A stretch of 64,000 bases of DNA. It comes from Burkholderiaceae bacterium (lineage in GTDB: Bacteria; Pseudomonadota; Gammaproteobacteria; Burkholderiales; Burkholderiaceae_C). Numbering within the stretch: position 1 is the first letter of the stretch; each line of letters opens with the position of its first letter. The stretch spans positions 1 to 64,000 of the forward strand of contig JAKLLA010000014.1 of the NCBI GenBank assembly GCA_023150375.1, written 5' to 3'. Positions 18,275-28,637 of this stretch are shown one piece after another. The notes under the pieces are model-generated. The model saw nothing but the letters and a program-made list of their open reading frames with translations, was not told where the DNA came from and ran no database searches. The translations under genes and the position numbers were made by a program.

Positions 18275-20932
18275 TTGAAAATCCATACGAAGCGATCGGG
18301 GCGCATGGCTCTGAAAGAAGTGGCCGCCGTGGCCGCCGTGGCAGCAGCGTTGTGCGCTGCGCCCTCGGCCTGGGCGCTCAGCCTCGGCCGCCTGACGGTG
18401 CAGTCCGCGCTGGGTGAGTCGCTGCGTGCCGAGATCGACGTGACCAGCCTCACGCCCGACGAGGCGGCCAACCTGCGGGTGCGTGTGGCGCCGCCGGATG
18501 CTTACCGCATCGCCGGCGTCGACTACAACCCGGTGCTGCCTGCGACGACGGTCAGCCTGCAGCGCCGTGCCGACGGCACGGCTTTCCTGCGCATCCTGAG
18601 CGATCGGCCGGTGCAGGAGCCCTTCGTCGACGTGATCCTGGAGCTGTCCTGGTCGAGCGGGCGGCTGCTGCGCGAGTACACGCTGCTGTTCGATCCGCCC
18701 ACCGTGGCGCGTCCGTCGGCGGTACCGCCGACTGCAGCGACGCCGGCCGCGACCACCGCGGCCCCCGAGCCGGCGCCGGTTGCGGCGGTGCCGCCGCCCC
18801 CGGCCGCAGCGCCTGCACCGGTGGCTGCCGAGCCGGCCCCCGTGGCAGCGCCTTCCGCCGCGCCGGCAGCGCCGCGTGCTGCGGAGGCGGCCGCCAGGCC
18901 GGCCTCCGAGGCCGGTGGCGACTACCGCGTCCGGTCCGGCGATACGCTGGGCGGGATCGCGCGGCGCAACCTGAGTTCGGGCGTCTCCCTCGAGCAGATG
19001 CTGGTCGGCCTGTACCGTGGCAACAGCCATGCCTTCATGGGTTCCAACATGAACCGGTTGAAGGCAGGTGTGGTGCTGAGCATTCCGTCGGGTGAGCAGG
19101 CCGCTGCGATCGATGCGCGCGATGCGCGCCGCGTCATCCAGGTGCAGAGTGCCGACTTCAACGCCTACCGCCAGCGCCTGGCGGGGGCCGTGCCGGCGCA
19201 GACCCAGGACAGCGAGCCGACGCGCCGATCGGCCGGCAAGGTCGAGGCCGAGGTGCAGGACCGCAAGCAGGCCGCCGCGCCGACGCCGGATCGCCTGCAG
19301 CTGGACAAGGGGCGGGTGGCGGCGGCGTCCTCCGCCGTTCCCGCGGCGGAGGACCGTATCGCCAAGGAGCGGGCTCAGAAGGAGGCTGCCAGCCGGGCCA
19401 GCGAACTGGCGAAGAACCTGGAAGAGCTGAAGAAGCTTCAGGCGGCGTCCTCGGCTGCGCTGGCGGCTTCGTCGGCGGCCCGGGTGGCGACGGCGACGGC
19501 GGCGGCCAGCGTGCCGGCCGCGACCTCGAAGCTGCCCAGTCTGCCGGTGCCTCCGGTGGTCGCCCCGCCCGCGGCTTCGGCCCTGGCTGCCGCCCCGGCC
19601 GCCTCTGCGGCGCTGCCGGCCGCCAGCGCTGCGGCACCGGTGATCGCTGCGGCCTCGGAGGCCGCCAGCGCGGCGCCCCTGATCGCGGCCGCCAGCGCGC
19701 CGGTGATCGCGGCCGCATCGCAGGCGCCGGTGGCCGCTTCGAAGCCGCCGGTGGTGGTGCCGCCGATCGAGGCCGAAGAGCCGTCGCTGGTCGACTCGCT
19801 GATGGAGAACCCGCTGCTGCTGCCGGGCGCCGGCCTGCTGCTGGCGCTGCTGGCGGGCTTCGGCTACTACCGCTTCCGCAACCGCAACAAGGAGGAGGCG
19901 GGCGTCACCTCCTTCCTGGAAAGCCGGCTTCAGCCCGACTCCTTCTTCGGCGCCAGCGGAGGCCAGCGCATCGACACCCGTGATGCGGCCTCCGGGGCAC
20001 CGTCCTCGATGAGCTACTCGCTCAGTCAGATCGATGCGATCGGGGACGTCGATCCGGTGGCCGAGGCCGATGTCTACCTCGCCTACGGTCGTGACCTGCA
20101 GGCCGAGGAGATCCTCAAGGAGGCCATGCGCAGCAATCCGGAACGCCTGGCGATCCGCACCAAGCTGCTGGAGGTCTATGCCAAGCGGCGCGACGTCAAG
20201 GGCTACGAACTGCTGGCCGGCGAGCTCTATGGTCTGACGGGCGGGCAGGGAGAGGACTGGCTGCGGGCCCAGGAACTCGGTCGCTCGATCGATCCGGAGA
20301 ACCCGCTGTACGAGCCGGGCGGCCAGCCCGGGGCCGGTTCGACGGCCGAGGCGGGCGGTGGCGAGATGCTGGGTGCCAGCACCATGCCGCAGTCGGTGGT
20401 GCCGTCGCCGTCGCGTTTCGAGCACAGCGTGCCGGATCTGAACCTCGACGAGCCGACCACGTCGGGCAGCACCGGGGCGGTGGACCTGGACATCTCGGTG
20501 CCCGGTGACATCGACGAGGCGCCGACGGCACGCATGAGCGGCTTCCATTCGACGCCGGCAGCCTTCTCGCCGAGCGTGCCGCCCAGCGGTCTGGCCGACA
20601 ACAGCCGCAGCCTGGAGTTCGAACTGCAGGATCTGCCGCGCTCCACATCGGCACCGGCGGCCTCGCCGCGCATCGATCTGGGCGACATTTCGCTGGATCT
20701 CGACGCGCCCGCACCCACTGTAGCGTCGGCACCGCTGGACATGGGTGCCTCGCTCGAGATGGGGCTGGACGACGACGATGCCGACCCGCTGGCGCGCAAG
20801 ATCGAACTGGCCGAGGAGTTCCACCAGATCGGTGATCACGAGGGCGCACGCGACCTGCTGCAGGAGGTCATCGAGAAGGCCGACGGTGCGCTCAAGGCCC
20901 GCGCGCAGGCGATGCTCTCGAGCTTGAACTGA
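18275..20932 (+). CDS. fimV: FimV/HubP-family polar landmark protein
   Basis: Inner-membrane protein of about 885 residues that in related bacteria organises the cell pole and type IV pilus/type II secretion machinery. Visible parts: signal peptide ending near SAWA; FimV N-terminal domain (LSLGRLTVQSALGESLRAEID); Ala/Pro linker; LysM-like domain (GDYRVRSGDTLGGIARRN); coiled coil (IAKERAQKEAASRA); Ala/Pro-rich stretch; one membrane helix (NPLLLPGAGLLLALLAGF); acidic cytoplasmic part with TPR-like helices (EADVYLAYGRDLQAEEIL) and the C-terminal FimV motif (ARKIELAEEFHQIGDHEGAR). Start uncertain: TTG at 18275 with GGGAGA four bases upstream, GTG at 18263 or ATG at 18305. Confidence 0.93.
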   Translation: MKIHTKRSGRMALKEVAAVAAVAAALCAAPSAWALSLGRLTVQSALGESLRAEIDVTSLTPDEAANLRVRVAPPDAYRIAGVDYNPVLPATTVSLQRRADGTAFLRILSDRPVQEPFVDVILELSWSSGRLLREYTLLFDPPTVARPSAVPPTAATPAATTAAPEPAPVAAVPPPPAAAPAPVAAEPAPVAAPSAAPAAPRAAEAAARPASEAGGDYRVRSGDTLGGIARRNLSSGVSLEQMLVGLYRGNSHAFMGSNMNRLKAGVVLSIPSGEQAAAIDARDARRVIQVQSADFNAYRQRLAGAVPAQTQDSEPTRRSAGKVEAEVQDRKQAAAPTPDRLQLDKGRVAAASSAVPAAEDRIAKERAQKEAASRASELAKNLEELKKLQAASSAALAASSAARVATATAAASVPAATSKLPSLPVPPVVAPPAASALAAAPAASAALPAASAAAPVIAAASEAASAAPLIAAASAPVIAAASQAPVAASKPPVVVPPIEAEEPSLVDSLMENPLLLPGAGLLLALLAGFGYYRFRNRNKEEAGVTSFLESRLQPDSFFGASGGQRIDTRDAASGAPSSMSYSLSQIDAIGDVDPVAEADVYLAYGRDLQAEEILKEAMRSNPERLAIRTKLLEVYAKRRDVKGYELLAGELYGLTGGQGEDWLRAQELGRSIDPENPLYEPGGQPGAGSTAEAGGGEMLGASTMPQSVVPSPSRFEHSVPDLNLDEPTTSGSTGAVDLDISVPGDIDEAPTARMSGFHSTPAAFSPSVPPSGLADNSRSLEFELQDLPRSTSAPAASPRIDLGDISLDLDAPAPTVASAPLDMGASLEMGLDDDDADPLARKIELAEEFHQIGDHEGARDLLQEVIEKADGALKARAQAMLSSLN

Positions 20933-20947
20933 TTTCGCTTCGCCCCC

Positions 20948-21000
20948 GGGGCGCGAAGGGCAGGCCGCTGCGGCGGTGGCCCTCGCGCCCCTTGTCTTTC
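20948..21000 (+). terminator. Rho-independent terminator after fimV
   Basis: A long stem, GGGGCGCGAAGGGC (20948-20961) against GCCCTCGCGCCCC (20979-20991) with one bulged A, is followed by TTGTCTTTCCTCCTT. It lies 15 bases after the fimV stop and ends that transcript before truA. Confidence 0.75.
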
Positions 21001-21040
21001 CTCCTTGTGTTCCTGTCGTCTCCTCGGGAGTGATTTCAGC

Positions 21041-21844
21041 GTGCGTCTGGCCCTGGGCATCAGCTATCGCGGCACGGCCTATCACGGCTGGCAGTGCCAG
21101 GCGGGCGTGGCCTCCGTCCAGCAGGTGCTGGAGGAGGCGCTGGCCCGGTTTGCCGCTGCACCGGTTCGGGTGGTCTGTGCCGGGCGCACCGACACCGGCG
21201 TGCACGCGGTGAACCAGGTGGTGCATCTGGACACGCCGCTGGATCGCGCGGCGTTTTCCTGGGTGCGCGGCACGAACCGCTTCCTGCCGGCCGATGTCGG
21301 CGTGCAGTGGTGCCAGCGCGTGGACGACGATTTCCATGCCCGCTTCGATGCCCGTGCGCGTCGCTACGCCTACCTGCTGCGCGAGTCGCCGGTGCGGCCG
21401 GTGCTGGAATCGGGCGCGGCCGGCTGGGTCTTCCGGCCGCTGGACGCGCAGCGCATGCGCGAAGCTGCGGCGCACCTGCTCGGCGAGCATGATTTCACCT
21501 CCTTTCGCTCGGCCGATTGCCAGGCCCGCAGCCCGGTCAAGCAGATGCATGCGATCGGCATCCGGCGGCAGGGCGCCTACTGGCGTTTCGACTTCGAAGC
21601 CAGCGCCTTCCTGCACCACATGGTGCGCAACCTGATGGGCTGCCTCGTCGCGGTGGGCAGCGGCACGCGCGAGCCCGACTGGCTGCGCGAGGTGCTGCTG
21701 GCCCGCGACCGCGACGCTGCGGCACCCACCTTCGCGCCGGACGGGCTGTACTTTCTCGGGCCGCGCTACGATGCGCGCCACAACCTGCCGCAGCGGGTGG
21801 CCGCGAACGACTGGCTGCCCGGCGGCGACGCTCTCGAACCATGA
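21041..21844 (+). CDS. truA: tRNA pseudouridine(38-40) synthase
   Basis: Makes pseudouridine at positions 38-40 in the anticodon arm. 267 aa from the GTG at 21041 (VRLALGISYRGTAYHGWQ), with GGGAG eight bases upstream; an earlier in-frame start at 21005 would cover the terminator tail. The catalytic Asp is Asp51 in CAGRTDTGVHA; SADCQARSP and FLHHMVRNLMG are also typical. Its TGA overlaps the trpF ATG (ATGA), beginning a long run of closely packed genes. Confidence 0.97.
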   Translation: MRLALGISYRGTAYHGWQCQAGVASVQQVLEEALARFAAAPVRVVCAGRTDTGVHAVNQVVHLDTPLDRAAFSWVRGTNRFLPADVGVQWCQRVDDDFHARFDARARRYAYLLRESPVRPVLESGAAGWVFRPLDAQRMREAAAHLLGEHDFTSFRSADCQARSPVKQMHAIGIRRQGAYWRFDFEASAFLHHMVRNLMGCLVAVGSGTREPDWLREVLLARDRDAAAPTFAPDGLYFLGPRYDARHNLPQRVAANDWLPGGDALEP

Positions 21845-22512
21845 CCGCTGCCCCGGCGCGCACGCGCATCAAGATCTGCGGGCTGACCCGCGAGGCCGAC
21901 GTGGATGCGGCCGTCGACGCCGGCGCGGATGCGCTGGGTTTCGTCTTCTACCCGGCCAGCCCGCGCCACGTGAGCGTCGAGCGTGCCGCGGTGCTGGCGC
22001 GGCGCCTGCCGCCCTTCGTGACGCCGGTGGGCCTGTTCGTCAATGCCTCGGATTCGGAGGTAGCTGCGGCCTGCTCGGCCATTCCGACCCTGATGCTGCA
22101 GTTTCACGGCGACGAGACGCCGGCGCGCTGCGAGCGGTCCGGGCGCCCCTACCTGCGGGCCGCGCGGATGGCGCCGGGGTTCGATTTGCTAGACTTCGCC
22201 CGCCAGTACGCGGCGCAGGACCAGGCCCGGGCCATCCTGCTCGATGCCCATGCGCAGGCGTACGGTGGCACAGGAAAGGTCTTCGATTGGTCGCTCGTTC
22301 CCCCCGGCTTGCCCTGTCCGGTCGTTTTGTCTGGTGGGTTGAGTGCTGCCAACGTGATCGATGGGGTGCTGCGACTGCGCCCCTGGGCCGTTGACGTCAG
22401 TTCCGGCGTCGAGGTGGCCAAGGGGGTCAAGGACGCAGTGCTGATGCATCGCTTCTGCGATGCGGTGCGCGAGGCCGATGCCCGCCGGGCCGATCTCGAC
22501 AGCGCCTGCTGA
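21841..22512 (+). CDS. trpF: Phosphoribosylanthranilate isomerase
   Basis: Third step of the tryptophan branch, a (beta/alpha)8 barrel of 223 aa. The catalytic Cys is Cys13 in [13 protein letters not shown]; the catalytic Asp is in [19 protein letters not shown]; the phosphate site is in [10 protein letters not shown] and DVSSGVE. Translation is probably coupled to truA by the four-base overlap. trpE/G/D/C are not in this window. Confidence 0.97.
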   Translation: MTAAPARTRIKICGLTREADVDAAVDAGADALGFVFYPASPRHVSVERAAVLARRLPPFVTPVGLFVNASDSEVAAACSAIPTLMLQFHGDETPARCERSGRPYLRAARMAPGFDLLDFARQYAAQDQARAILLDAHAQAYGGTGKVFDWSLVPPGLPCPVVLSGGLSAANVIDGVLRLRPWAVDVSSGVEVAKGVKDAVLMHRFCDAVREADARRADLDSAC

Positions 22513-22576
22513 GCTCCCACCGACCGGCTGCCTCGGCCCAACCCGAGGCGCCGGGCGGTTCGCGACAGGATTTTTC

Positions 22577-23875
22577 ATGTTCGACTACCAGCAACCCGAT
22601 GCCCGCGGGCATTTCGGGATCTACGGCGGCAGCTTCGTCGCCGAAACCCTCAGCCACGCCCTGGACGAACTGCGCGAGGCCTACGAGCGCTACCGTCACG
22701 ATGCCGAGTTCCAGGCCGAGTACCGGCGCGAGCTGGCCCACTTCGTCGGCCGCCCGAGCCCGGTCTATCACGCCGCCCGCACCAGCCGCGAGATGGGCGG
22801 GGCGCAGATCTATCTGAAGCGCGAGGACCTCAATCACACCGGCGCGCACAAGATCAACAACGTCATCGGCCAGGCGCTGCTGGCCCGCCGCATGGGCAAG
22901 CCGCGCGTGATCGCCGAGACCGGTGCCGGCCAGCACGGTGTGGCCACCGCGACGATCTGCGCGCGCTACGGGCTCGAGTGCGTGGTCTACATGGGCAGCG
23001 AGGACGTCAAGCGCCAGAGCCCGAACGTCTACCGCATGCATCTGCTGGGCGCGAAGGTGGTGCCGGTGGAGTCCGGCAGCAAGACGCTCAAGGACGCGCT
23101 CAACGAGGCGATGCGCGACTGGGTCACGAACGTCGAGAACACCTTCTACATCATCGGCACGGTGGCCGGCCCGCACCCCTACCCGGCGATGGTGCGCGAC
23201 TTCCAGCGCGTCATCGGCGACGAATGCCTGCAGCAGATGCCCGGCATGATCGGCCGCCCCGAGGCCCAGCCCGACGCGGTGATCGCCTGCGTGGGCGGCG
23301 GCAGCAACGCGATGGGCATCTTCTACCCCTACATTCCGCACGAGGGCACCCGCCTGATCGGGGTGGAAGCGGCCGGCCACGGCATGGACAGCGGCCGGCA
23401 CTCGGCCTCGCTGCAGCGCGGCGCGCCCGGCGTGCTGCACGGCAACCGCACCTACGTGCTGCAGGACGCCGACGGCCAGATCACCGAGACGCACTCGGTG
23501 TCGGCTGGCCTGGACTACCCCGGCGTCGGCCCCGAGCATGCCTACCTGAAGGACATCGGCCGCGCCGAGTACGTCGGCATCACCGACGACGAGGCGCTGG
23601 CGGCCTTCCACTACCTCTGCCGCACCGAGGGCATCATCCCGGCGCTGGAGTCCAGCCATGCGGTGGCCTACGCGATGAAACTGGCGAAGACGATGCGGCC
23701 CGACCAGCACATCCTCGTCAACCTGTCCGGCCGGGGCGACAAGGACATCGGCACGGTGGCCGACCTGTCGGGCGCCGAGTTCTTCTGCCGGCCGTCCTGT
23801 CGCGGCCAGAGCGTCAAGGGCGGGCTGCAGTCCGTCGAGTTCCAAGCCGCCGCTGGGCAGAAGGCCGCATCATGA
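22577..23875 (+). CDS. trpB: Tryptophan synthase beta chain
   Basis: Condenses indole with serine to tryptophan using pyridoxal phosphate. 432 aa, a little longer than E. coli TrpB (397), because the tail after [15 protein letters not shown] is extended. The PLP lysine is Lys92 in HTGAHKINN; the phosphate loop is [10 protein letters not shown]. The ATG at 22577 gives [18 protein letters not shown], matching the family; the frame open upstream is trpF/intergenic sequence. Confidence 0.98.
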   Translation: MFDYQQPDARGHFGIYGGSFVAETLSHALDELREAYERYRHDAEFQAEYRRELAHFVGRPSPVYHAARTSREMGGAQIYLKREDLNHTGAHKINNVIGQALLARRMGKPRVIAETGAGQHGVATATICARYGLECVVYMGSEDVKRQSPNVYRMHLLGAKVVPVESGSKTLKDALNEAMRDWVTNVENTFYIIGTVAGPHPYPAMVRDFQRVIGDECLQQMPGMIGRPEAQPDAVIACVGGGSNAMGIFYPYIPHEGTRLIGVEAAGHGMDSGRHSASLQRGAPGVLHGNRTYVLQDADGQITETHSVSAGLDYPGVGPEHAYLKDIGRAEYVGITDDEALAAFHYLCRTEGIIPALESSHAVAYAMKLAKTMRPDQHILVNLSGRGDKDIGTVADLSGAEFFCRPSCRGQSVKGGLQSVEFQAAAGQKAAS

Positions 23876-24704
23876 GCCGCATCGCCGCCACCTTCGCACG
23901 CCTGGCCGCACAGGGCCGCAAGGCACTGGTTCCCTACGTCACGGCCGGGGATCCCTTTGCGGACATCACCGTCGAGCTGATGCATGGCATGGCACAGGCC
24001 GGCGCCGACGTGATCGAGCTGGGCGTGCCCTTCTCCGATCCGATGGCCGACGGCCCGGTGATCCAGCGCGCCAGCGAGCGCGCGCTCTCGCGCGGCATCG
24101 GCCTGCACGACGTGCTGGCGATGGTGCGCGCCTTCCGCGCCGGCGATGCCGTCACGCCGGTGGTGCTGATGGGCTACGCCAACCCGGTGGAGCGCTACGG
24201 GCCGGAGCGATTCGTCGACGATGCCCATGCCGCCGGTGTGGACGGCGTGCTGATCGTCGACTACCCGCCACAGGAGTGCGAGGCCTTTGCTGTGCGCCTG
24301 CGCGAGCGGCAGATGGATCCGATCTTCCTGCTGGCGCCGACCTCGACGGATACCCGCATGGACGAGGTCGGCCGCATCGCCACCGGCTACGTCTACTACG
24401 TGTCGCTCAAGGGCGTGACCGGTGCGGGCCACCTCGACACCGAGGCGGTGGCGCGCATGGTGCCGCGCATCCGCCAGCACGTGCAGGTGCCGGTGGGTGT
24501 GGGCTTCGGCATCCGCGACGCCGCGACTGCGGTGGCGGTGGCGCGGGTGTCCGACGCAGTGGTCATCGGCTCCCGTATCATCCAGCTCATCGAACAGGAG
24601 CCGCGCGAGCGGGTGGTGCCGGTGGCTGCCGGTTTCATCCGCGAGATCCGCGCGGCGTTGGATACCCTGGCCCCGGCCGCCGAGGCCACTGAAGGAGTTC
24701 GCGC

Positions 24705-24708
<4 letters not shown>
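23872..24708 (+). CDS. trpA: Tryptophan synthase alpha chain
   Basis: Releases indole from indole-3-glycerol phosphate and channels it to TrpB. 278 aa; catalytic Glu49 and Asp60 lie in [17 protein letters not shown]. Overlaps the trpB stop (ATGA) and, at its end, the accD start. Confidence 0.98.
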
Positions 24709-25580
<872 letters not shown>

Positions 25581-25601
25581 ACCCGCTGCCGCCCTCCCGA
25601 C

Positions 25602-25625
25602 CAGGGGCGTCCTCGGACGCCCCTG
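25602..25625 (+). terminator. Perfect GC hairpin after accD (no U-tract)
   Basis: CAGGGGCGTCC and GGACGCCCCTG form an 11-bp inverted repeat around TC (effectively a 10-bp stem with a CTCG loop) 21 bases after the accD stop. The tail (TGCGTTGCGG) has few T residues, so this may be an attenuating hairpin rather than a full stop. Confidence 0.45.
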
Positions 25626-25670
25626 TGCGTTGCGGCCCGCATCCGGGCCGTGCCTGGACGACGAACCGAC

Positions 25671-26984
25671 ATGAACCTCCGCCTGGCCGACTGGCTGGCG
25701 CACTGCGAGCGCCTGCACCCGGTCACCATCGACCTGACCCTCGAACGCGTCGCGCGCGTGCGTGAACGTCTCGGCCTGGCCTTCGAGGTGCCGGTGTTCA
25801 CGGTCGCGGGCACCAACGGCAAGGGCTCGACCTGCGCCATGCTGGAGGCCATCCTGCTGCAGGCCGGCTACCGCGTCGGGGTCTACACCTCGCCCCACCT
25901 GGTGCACTTCGAGGAACGTCTGCGCCTGAACGGAGAAGTGGTCGAGGCCGACCGGCTGCTGCCCCACTTCGAGGCAGTGGAGGCTGCGCGCGGTGAGGTC
26001 GCACTGACCTACTTCGAGTTCACCACCCTGGCCATCCTGCGCTGCATGGCCGCCGAGCCACTCGATGCGGTGGTGCTCGAGGTGGGGCTGGGCGGGCGGC
26101 TCGATGCGGTCAATGTCATCGACACCGACTGCGCGATCCTCACCTCGATCGCGCTGGACCATATGGACTACCTGGGCGCGGACCGCGAGGCGATCGGTCG
26201 GGAGAAGGCCGGCATCCTGCGGCCCGGGCGGCCGGCGGTGATCGCCGATCCCCAGCCGCCGGCCAGCGTGCTGGCACGGGCCCGCGAGATCGGTGCGGAT
26301 CTCTGGCTGGCCGGCACGGACTTCCACCACGAGGGCGACCGCCAGCAGTGGTCCTGGACGGGACGGGGCAGGCGGCGCGGCGCGCTCGGCTACCCGGCCC
26401 TGCGCGGCGCCAATCAGCTGGTGAATGCTTCCGGCGTCCTGGCCGCGCTCGAAGCGCTGCACCAGCGGCTGCCGGTGCCTGCGCAGGCCGTGCGCAACGG
26501 CCTGGCACTGGTCCAGCTGCCAGGACGTTTCCAGGTGCTGCCGGGCCAGCCTGCGCTGGTGCTGGACGTGGCGCACAACCCGCAGGCTGCCGCCGTGCTG
26601 GCGGTGAATCTCGACCAGATGGGCTTCTACCCGCGCACCCATGCCCTCCTGGGCATGATGGCCGACAAGGACATCGACGGTGTGCTCGCCCCGCTGCTGC
26701 CACTGGTGGACCATTGGGTGCTGTGCGATCTGCCGACCGCGCGCGCGGCCACTGCCGCCCAGTTGGCCGAGCGCCTCGTGGCGCTGCAGGCGCATGCCAG
26801 GTCGACCGGTCAGGTGCTGCCGGCGGCGACGGTCGGGCAGGCCGATTCGCCTCTTGCTGCGCTGCAGCAGACTCTGGCCGTCGCAGACCCCGCTGATAGA
26901 ATCGTGGCTTTCGGCTCTTTCTTCACCGTCGGCGGGCTGCTGCAGCAGGGCCTGCCCCGGCTGGGGGGCGCCCATGTGGGCTGA
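25671..26984 (+). CDS. folC: Bifunctional dihydrofolate synthase / folylpolyglutamate synthase
   Basis: Joins glutamate to dihydropteroate and extends the polyglutamate tail of folates. 437 aa; Mur-ligase-type P-loop AGTNGKGST near residue 46, YTSPHLVHFEERL, VVLEVGLGGRLDAVN and LDVAHNPQAA are all typical. The ATG at 25671 (MNLRLADWLAHCERLHP) is preferred over an in-frame start at 25650. 90 bases separate it from accD. Confidence 0.96.
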   Translation: MNLRLADWLAHCERLHPVTIDLTLERVARVRERLGLAFEVPVFTVAGTNGKGSTCAMLEAILLQAGYRVGVYTSPHLVHFEERLRLNGEVVEADRLLPHFEAVEAARGEVALTYFEFTTLAILRCMAAEPLDAVVLEVGLGGRLDAVNVIDTDCAILTSIALDHMDYLGADREAIGREKAGILRPGRPAVIADPQPPASVLARAREIGADLWLAGTDFHHEGDRQQWSWTGRGRRRGALGYPALRGANQLVNASGVLAALEALHQRLPVPAQAVRNGLALVQLPGRFQVLPGQPALVLDVAHNPQAAAVLAVNLDQMGFYPRTHALLGMMADKDIDGVLAPLLPLVDHWVLCDLPTARAATAAQLAERLVALQAHARSTGQVLPAATVGQADSPLAALQQTLAVADPADRIVAFGSFFTVGGLLQQGLPRLGGAHVG

Positions 26985-27056
26985 GGCCCCGGCGAAGCGT
27001 TTTCATCCTCCCTTGCGCTGCGGCCAGCGCGGTCCTGCGGCTCTGCGCCGAACCCG

Positions 27057-28061
27057 ATGCGTTTCCTCCCGTTCCTGAGGCGTTCCACCGATGTGCGACC
27101 GCGCGCCGCGGCGTTCTCGGCGCCTGCGCAGGATGCGCTCAGCGTCGAGGCACTGCGGGTGCGCACGCGCCGCCGCCTGATCGGTGCGGCCGTGCTGGTG
27201 GCCCTGGCCGTACTGCTGCTGCCCTGGCTGCTGGAGAGTCCGCCGCGCCCGGTGGTGGCACCGGTCACCCTGCAGATGCCCGCGCGTGATGCTGCGGCGA
27301 CCTTCATCGAGCTGGCGGTGCCCCCGCCGGTCCAGGCGCCGGCGGCGCAGGCCTCGGAGGCTTCGGGCGGCGTGCCGGCGGCGCTGGCCGCTGCGGCCGG
27401 CGTGGCGGCGGTGGCCGAGGCCGGCGCAGCTTCCCGGGCGCCGCAGCAGGCTGAACGCCTGCCTGTGGCCGCTGCCCCGACGGCCCGGAGTCCGTCCGCG
27501 GCGCCTGCTGCGGCGGACCGCCAGGATGCCGGCGAACGGGAGGCCGCGCAGGCCCGCGAACGGGAAGCTGCACAGGCCCGCCGCGATGCGCAGGAGCGAA
27601 GGGCCGCCCAGGAGCGCCGCGATGCGCAGGAACGTCGGGACGCCCAGGCCCAGCGTGAGGCGCGAGAGCGCAGCGAGGCCCAGGCCCAGGCCCGGCGTGA
27701 GGCGCAGGCTCGCCGCGAGGCGCAGGCGCGCGCCGAGGCCCAGCGGGCCGCGCAGGCGCGCCAGGAGGCCCAGAACCGCAAGACCGCCCAGGAGCGGGCA
27801 GCGGCGGCGGCCGCGGCGAGCCCGGACAAGCCTCGCCGTGTGTACGTGCAGGTCGGCGCCTACGCCGAAGCAGCGACGGTGAAGTCGGTGCGCCAGCGCA
27901 TCGACCGCCTCGGCCTGAGCTCGCAGGAGCAGGTCATCGAGACCTCGGCGGGTCGGCGTACCCGGGTCCGCCTGGGGCCGTTTGCCAGCCGTGAAGAGGC
28001 CGAGCGGGCCGCAGCCCGGCTGCGCGCCGCAGGCCTGGGTGGCACGGTGGTGGCGCCGTGA
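27057..28061 (+). CDS. SPOR-domain membrane protein (DedD-like)
   Basis: 334 aa; a single N-terminal membrane helix (about 41-61, RRLIGAAVLVALAVLLLPW), a long Ala/Pro then Arg/Glu/Ala/Gln-rich charged coil (about 145-245), and a C-terminal SPOR domain (about 260-334, RRVYVQVGAYAEAATVKSVRQ to GTVVAP). SPOR domains bind glycan strands lacking stem peptides at the septum, so a role at the division site is likely. Its place between folC and cvpA matches dedD in E. coli. The coil is built of near-repeats of (R/A)REAQ(A). Confidence 0.88.
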   Translation: MRFLPFLRRSTDVRPRAAAFSAPAQDALSVEALRVRTRRRLIGAAVLVALAVLLLPWLLESPPRPVVAPVTLQMPARDAAATFIELAVPPPVQAPAAQASEASGGVPAALAAAAGVAAVAEAGAASRAPQQAERLPVAAAPTARSPSAAPAAADRQDAGEREAAQAREREAAQARRDAQERRAAQERRDAQERRDAQAQREARERSEAQAQARREAQARREAQARAEAQRAAQARQEAQNRKTAQERAAAAAAASPDKPRRVYVQVGAYAEAATVKSVRQRIDRLGLSSQEQVIETSAGRRTRVRLGPFASREEAERAAARLRAAGLGGTVVAP

Positions 28062-28082
28062 GGCCCCCATGCGGGAGTGCTG

Positions 28083-28637
28083 ATGGGCTGGATCGACGGG
28101 GTCATCCTGGGCGTGCTGGGCCTGTCCGCTGCGGTGGGCATCTGGCGCGGGCTCGCTTTCGAGCTGCTTTCGCTGCTGGGCTGGCTGGTCGCCTGGTTCT
28201 GTGCCCAGGCATGGGGGCCGGCGATAGCTCGCCTCCTGCCGCTGGGCCCGGAGGGCTCGGCGCTGCGCATCGGCCTGGGTTTCGTGGCGGCTTTCCTGGT
28301 CGGGCTGATGGGCTGGCGCCTGCTGAGCTGGCTGGTGCAGCAACTGCTGCAGGCCACGCCGCTGGCGCCGCTGGACCGCGCGCTCGGCGCCGCCTTCGGC
28401 CTGCTGCGCGGCGTCCTGATCGTGCTGTTGCTGGTCATGCTCGGCGGCCTGACCCCGCTGGCGGGATCGCCGGGCTGGCAGCAGTCCCAGGGAGTCCTGT
28501 GGGCGCGCGGGGCACTGGCCGCGCTCGAGCCGCTGTGGCCCCTTTCGAGTCGAACGACTTCGGCAGCGTGCCCGGCGGGCCGCTGGCCGACATGTGACAA
28601 CCTTTGGAGTGAGCGATGTGTGGCATCGTGGGGGTGA
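28083..28637 (+). CDS. cvpA: CvpA family membrane protein, probable C-terminal frameshift
   Basis: 184 aa as read. Four hydrophobic segments (near residues 5-30, 33-50, 60-80 and 98-118) and the opening MGWIDGVILGVLGLSAAVGIWRG-type sequence mark the CvpA family, linked to colicin V production and envelope stress and usually found before purF. The last 30 or so codons in this frame (after about 28541) have poor third-position GC and run 22 bases into purF. The neighbouring frame from 28544 (FESNDFGSVPGGPLADM, stop at 28597) has G or C at nearly every third position, so a one-base indel near 28535-28545 is likely. Confidence 0.85.
   Translation: MGWIDGVILGVLGLSAAVGIWRGLAFELLSLLGWLVAWFCAQAWGPAIARLLPLGPEGSALRIGLGFVAAFLVGLMGWRLLSWLVQQLLQATPLAPLDRALGAAFGLLRGVLIVLLLVMLGGLTPLAGSPGWQQSQGVLWARGALAALEPLWPLSSRTTSAACPAGRWPTCDNLWSERCVASWG

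Noticed and set aside
22577-23875. TrpB as the TrpB2 (alternative) type
   Set aside because: Motifs (HTGAHKINN, adjacent TrpA with overlapping start) fit the standard TrpB; the extra length is only a C-terminal tail.
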